From assembly GCA_002914805.1 (NCBI GenBank), contig JXTB01000181.1, positions 206,336 to 270,335 of the forward strand: a DNA stretch of 64,000 bases. The letters are read 5' to 3'. Shown piece by piece: positions 62,547-64,000 of this stretch. Source of the stretch: Parasponia andersonii. Taxonomy: Eukaryota; Streptophyta; Magnoliopsida; Rosales; Cannabaceae. Below the pieces are notes generated by a model, which did no database searches, was not told where the DNA came from, and was given only the letters and a program-made list of their open reading frames with translations. Both the position numbers and the translations under genes were made by a program. How positions within the stretch are numbered: the first letter of the stretch is position 1; each line of letters opens with the position of its first letter.

Positions 62547-62554
62547 CTATATAG
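62547..62554 (-). promoter_or_regulatory. TATA box of the FEY-like gene
   Basis: CTATATAG on the minus strand lies about 40 nt upstream of the chosen ATG (62509). The transcription start would then fall about 10 nt before that ATG, giving a very short 5' UTR and supporting METTSSSS as the start. Confidence 0.5.
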
Positions 62555-64000
62555 AGAATGGCACGAGTAGGATAGTATTCAAGTCAAGTGGGAGCTGGAT
62601 CCGGTTTTCTGAGAGTGAGAACCGGAGAATAAGCAGTGATTTTTGGCTACGTCACCCCCACCTCGAGGCCCACGTACTGATTTTTTATTGGTTGGTTGTC
62701 TTGCTTCTTTGATTTCCCATGTGTTTTTATCAGTAAATCGAATAAATTAATTGGATCACAATATATTCTGCGTGTCTCACCTGTTTTATTGCCGGCCTAA
62801 GTTTTTATTGGGCCTCTGCACAACTTGAGATCCCCCGATTTAACAAAATTTTCTGCCATAAAGTGCATCATCTGATTGAAGAAAGAAAACTACCATTTTT
62901 CGTTTTTGGGTGGGAAGAATATATGTGACTATTATCAAACTATATCTGCAACGGAAAAAACCAAATTGTTATTAATTAATTAACTAATAGTGATAATCCC
63001 TGTGATAAAAATAAATAAATATCAAAGGTCATCCTAATTTGAGATGGTATGTTTAGTTAGTACTGTCTATCTTTTACCCCACACACGGGGGACTTTCATA
63101 GATGGCAATCGTTCAAAAGTTATAACAATTTTTTTTTTTTTTTGGAAAGAAAAATTGATAAAAGAAAAAGAATGAACAACTAAAACTACTACTTACCATA
63201 ATTTCCTCAAAATAAGGACGCTTCCACCTTAAGAAATAACACTAGAACTATTAGAGTTGTGGGACATCATATCTCATAATTTAGTGGACTCGTGGACTCC
63301 ACAGTACTTCATAATTCTATTTGGGCATTATTGATACTCTTCAGTATTTTTAGTGAAAAAAGAATTTCTTAATTTTGAAAAACACATGTTTTTTTAAAAT
63401 CGTGTGATCAATACTACGATAAAATATATATAATTTAAAATTATGTCAAAAACTTGTTCACCCGATAAGATCATCCGGGGTGAACTTGAATCCGGGGTGA
63501 ACTTGAATTGGACTAGATGTTCAATCGACTCATTTCCCCTTTATGGGAGTACGGACTCCTATTAGTTACGTAATAATCATGAAAGTGATATATATGAAAT
63601 TTAAATTTCATATGACACTCAATTTTTTACAAAATTAAATAGTCAATAATAACATGACTTTACATCATTTATATTAAAGTTATATGTGCATTTAATTTTA
63701 AGTACTTTCTTTGCAATGTTAGTTACTTTTATTAACAATAATTTTTAAGTAACTTTTTCAGTGAAATACTTGAAATAAACTCATTGGTATAAATCTAACG
63801 TGTAATAATTCATTTTTATTTCAAACAGTATTATTTGACATTTTGTTTGATTAGAACTACTTGATTTGTATAAGTCTTTTATTTTAATGTTTTTTTAGTT
63901 GTATTATTGGTTTTGGACACTTTAGAATTTCCCAGTTGATGATTAAGGAGAAATAAATATATATCCCTTTTTGTACGTATAATCCTTTTGTTACTTATAT
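62555..64000. other. Upstream region of the FEY-like gene, otherwise nothing recognisable
   Basis: This stretch holds the upstream region of the dehydrogenase gene near 62560-62700 and AT-rich DNA beyond. A short GTGAACTTGAATCCGGG/GTGAACTTGAATTGG direct repeat lies near 63480-63510. No exons or transposon ends could be supported. Confidence 0.45.

Noticed and set aside
1-64000. CRISPR arrays, operons, or other prokaryotic systems
   Set aside because: No regularly spaced identical repeats were seen; gene structure is clearly plant nuclear.

Overview
The window is nuclear DNA from a eudicot plant. It is AT-rich, its genes have GT-AG introns, and the proteins it encodes (plant alkaline ceramidase, ARPC4, a FOREVER-YOUNG-type dehydrogenase, a CC-NBS-LRR resistance gene relative) are plant types. 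A tRNA-Tyr gene with an intron and many plant LTR-retrotransposon remnants agree. I cannot name the species. There is one run of 275 N (17423-17697) and single Ns at 26939 and 49687.

Layout. 1-5780: remnant of an Athila-like Ty3/gypsy element whose left end lies outside the window. 5781-10450: AT-rich intergenic DNA. 10451-13470 (+): alkaline ceramidase gene with a TATA box, a likely 5' UTR intron and two coding exons. 14490-16425 (-): a convergent two-exon gene for a mitochondrial, mS26-like small-subunit ribosomal protein. 16600-22219: repeats, including a solo LTR holding the assembly gap and a chromovirus-like LTR with a tandem array. 22595-34179 (+): a dead CC-NBS-LRR gene, cut once in its P-loop by a 1.47-kb insertion and once in its LRR region by a 7.5-kb Ty1/copia element, which itself carries a second copia remnant. 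36409-36797: a MITE. 40047-40317 (-): a scrap of an exocyst SEC15 gene. 40735-46320 (+): an old L1-type LINE with a solo gypsy LTR in ORF1, followed by a gypsy fragment (46325-49141, -). 50228-53354 (-): a complete eight-exon ARPC4 gene with a GC-AG intron. 53625-53716 (-): tRNA-Tyr(GUA). 54924-56389: a solo LTR with perfect target-site duplication. 57483-62509 (-): a complete eight-exon FEY-like short-chain dehydrogenase with a LINE tail in one intron.

Four protein genes look intact (ACER, mS26-like, ARPC4, FEY-like), plus one tRNA. They are ordinary housekeeping or developmental genes that share no pathway, so there is no operon-like logic. The rest is mostly transposon debris. I found no convincing new biological system. 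The most useful observations are the layered insertions that killed the resistance gene, the non-canonical intron and one-codon first coding exon of ARPC4, the SEC15 scrap, and the series of solo LTRs with readable target-site duplications.
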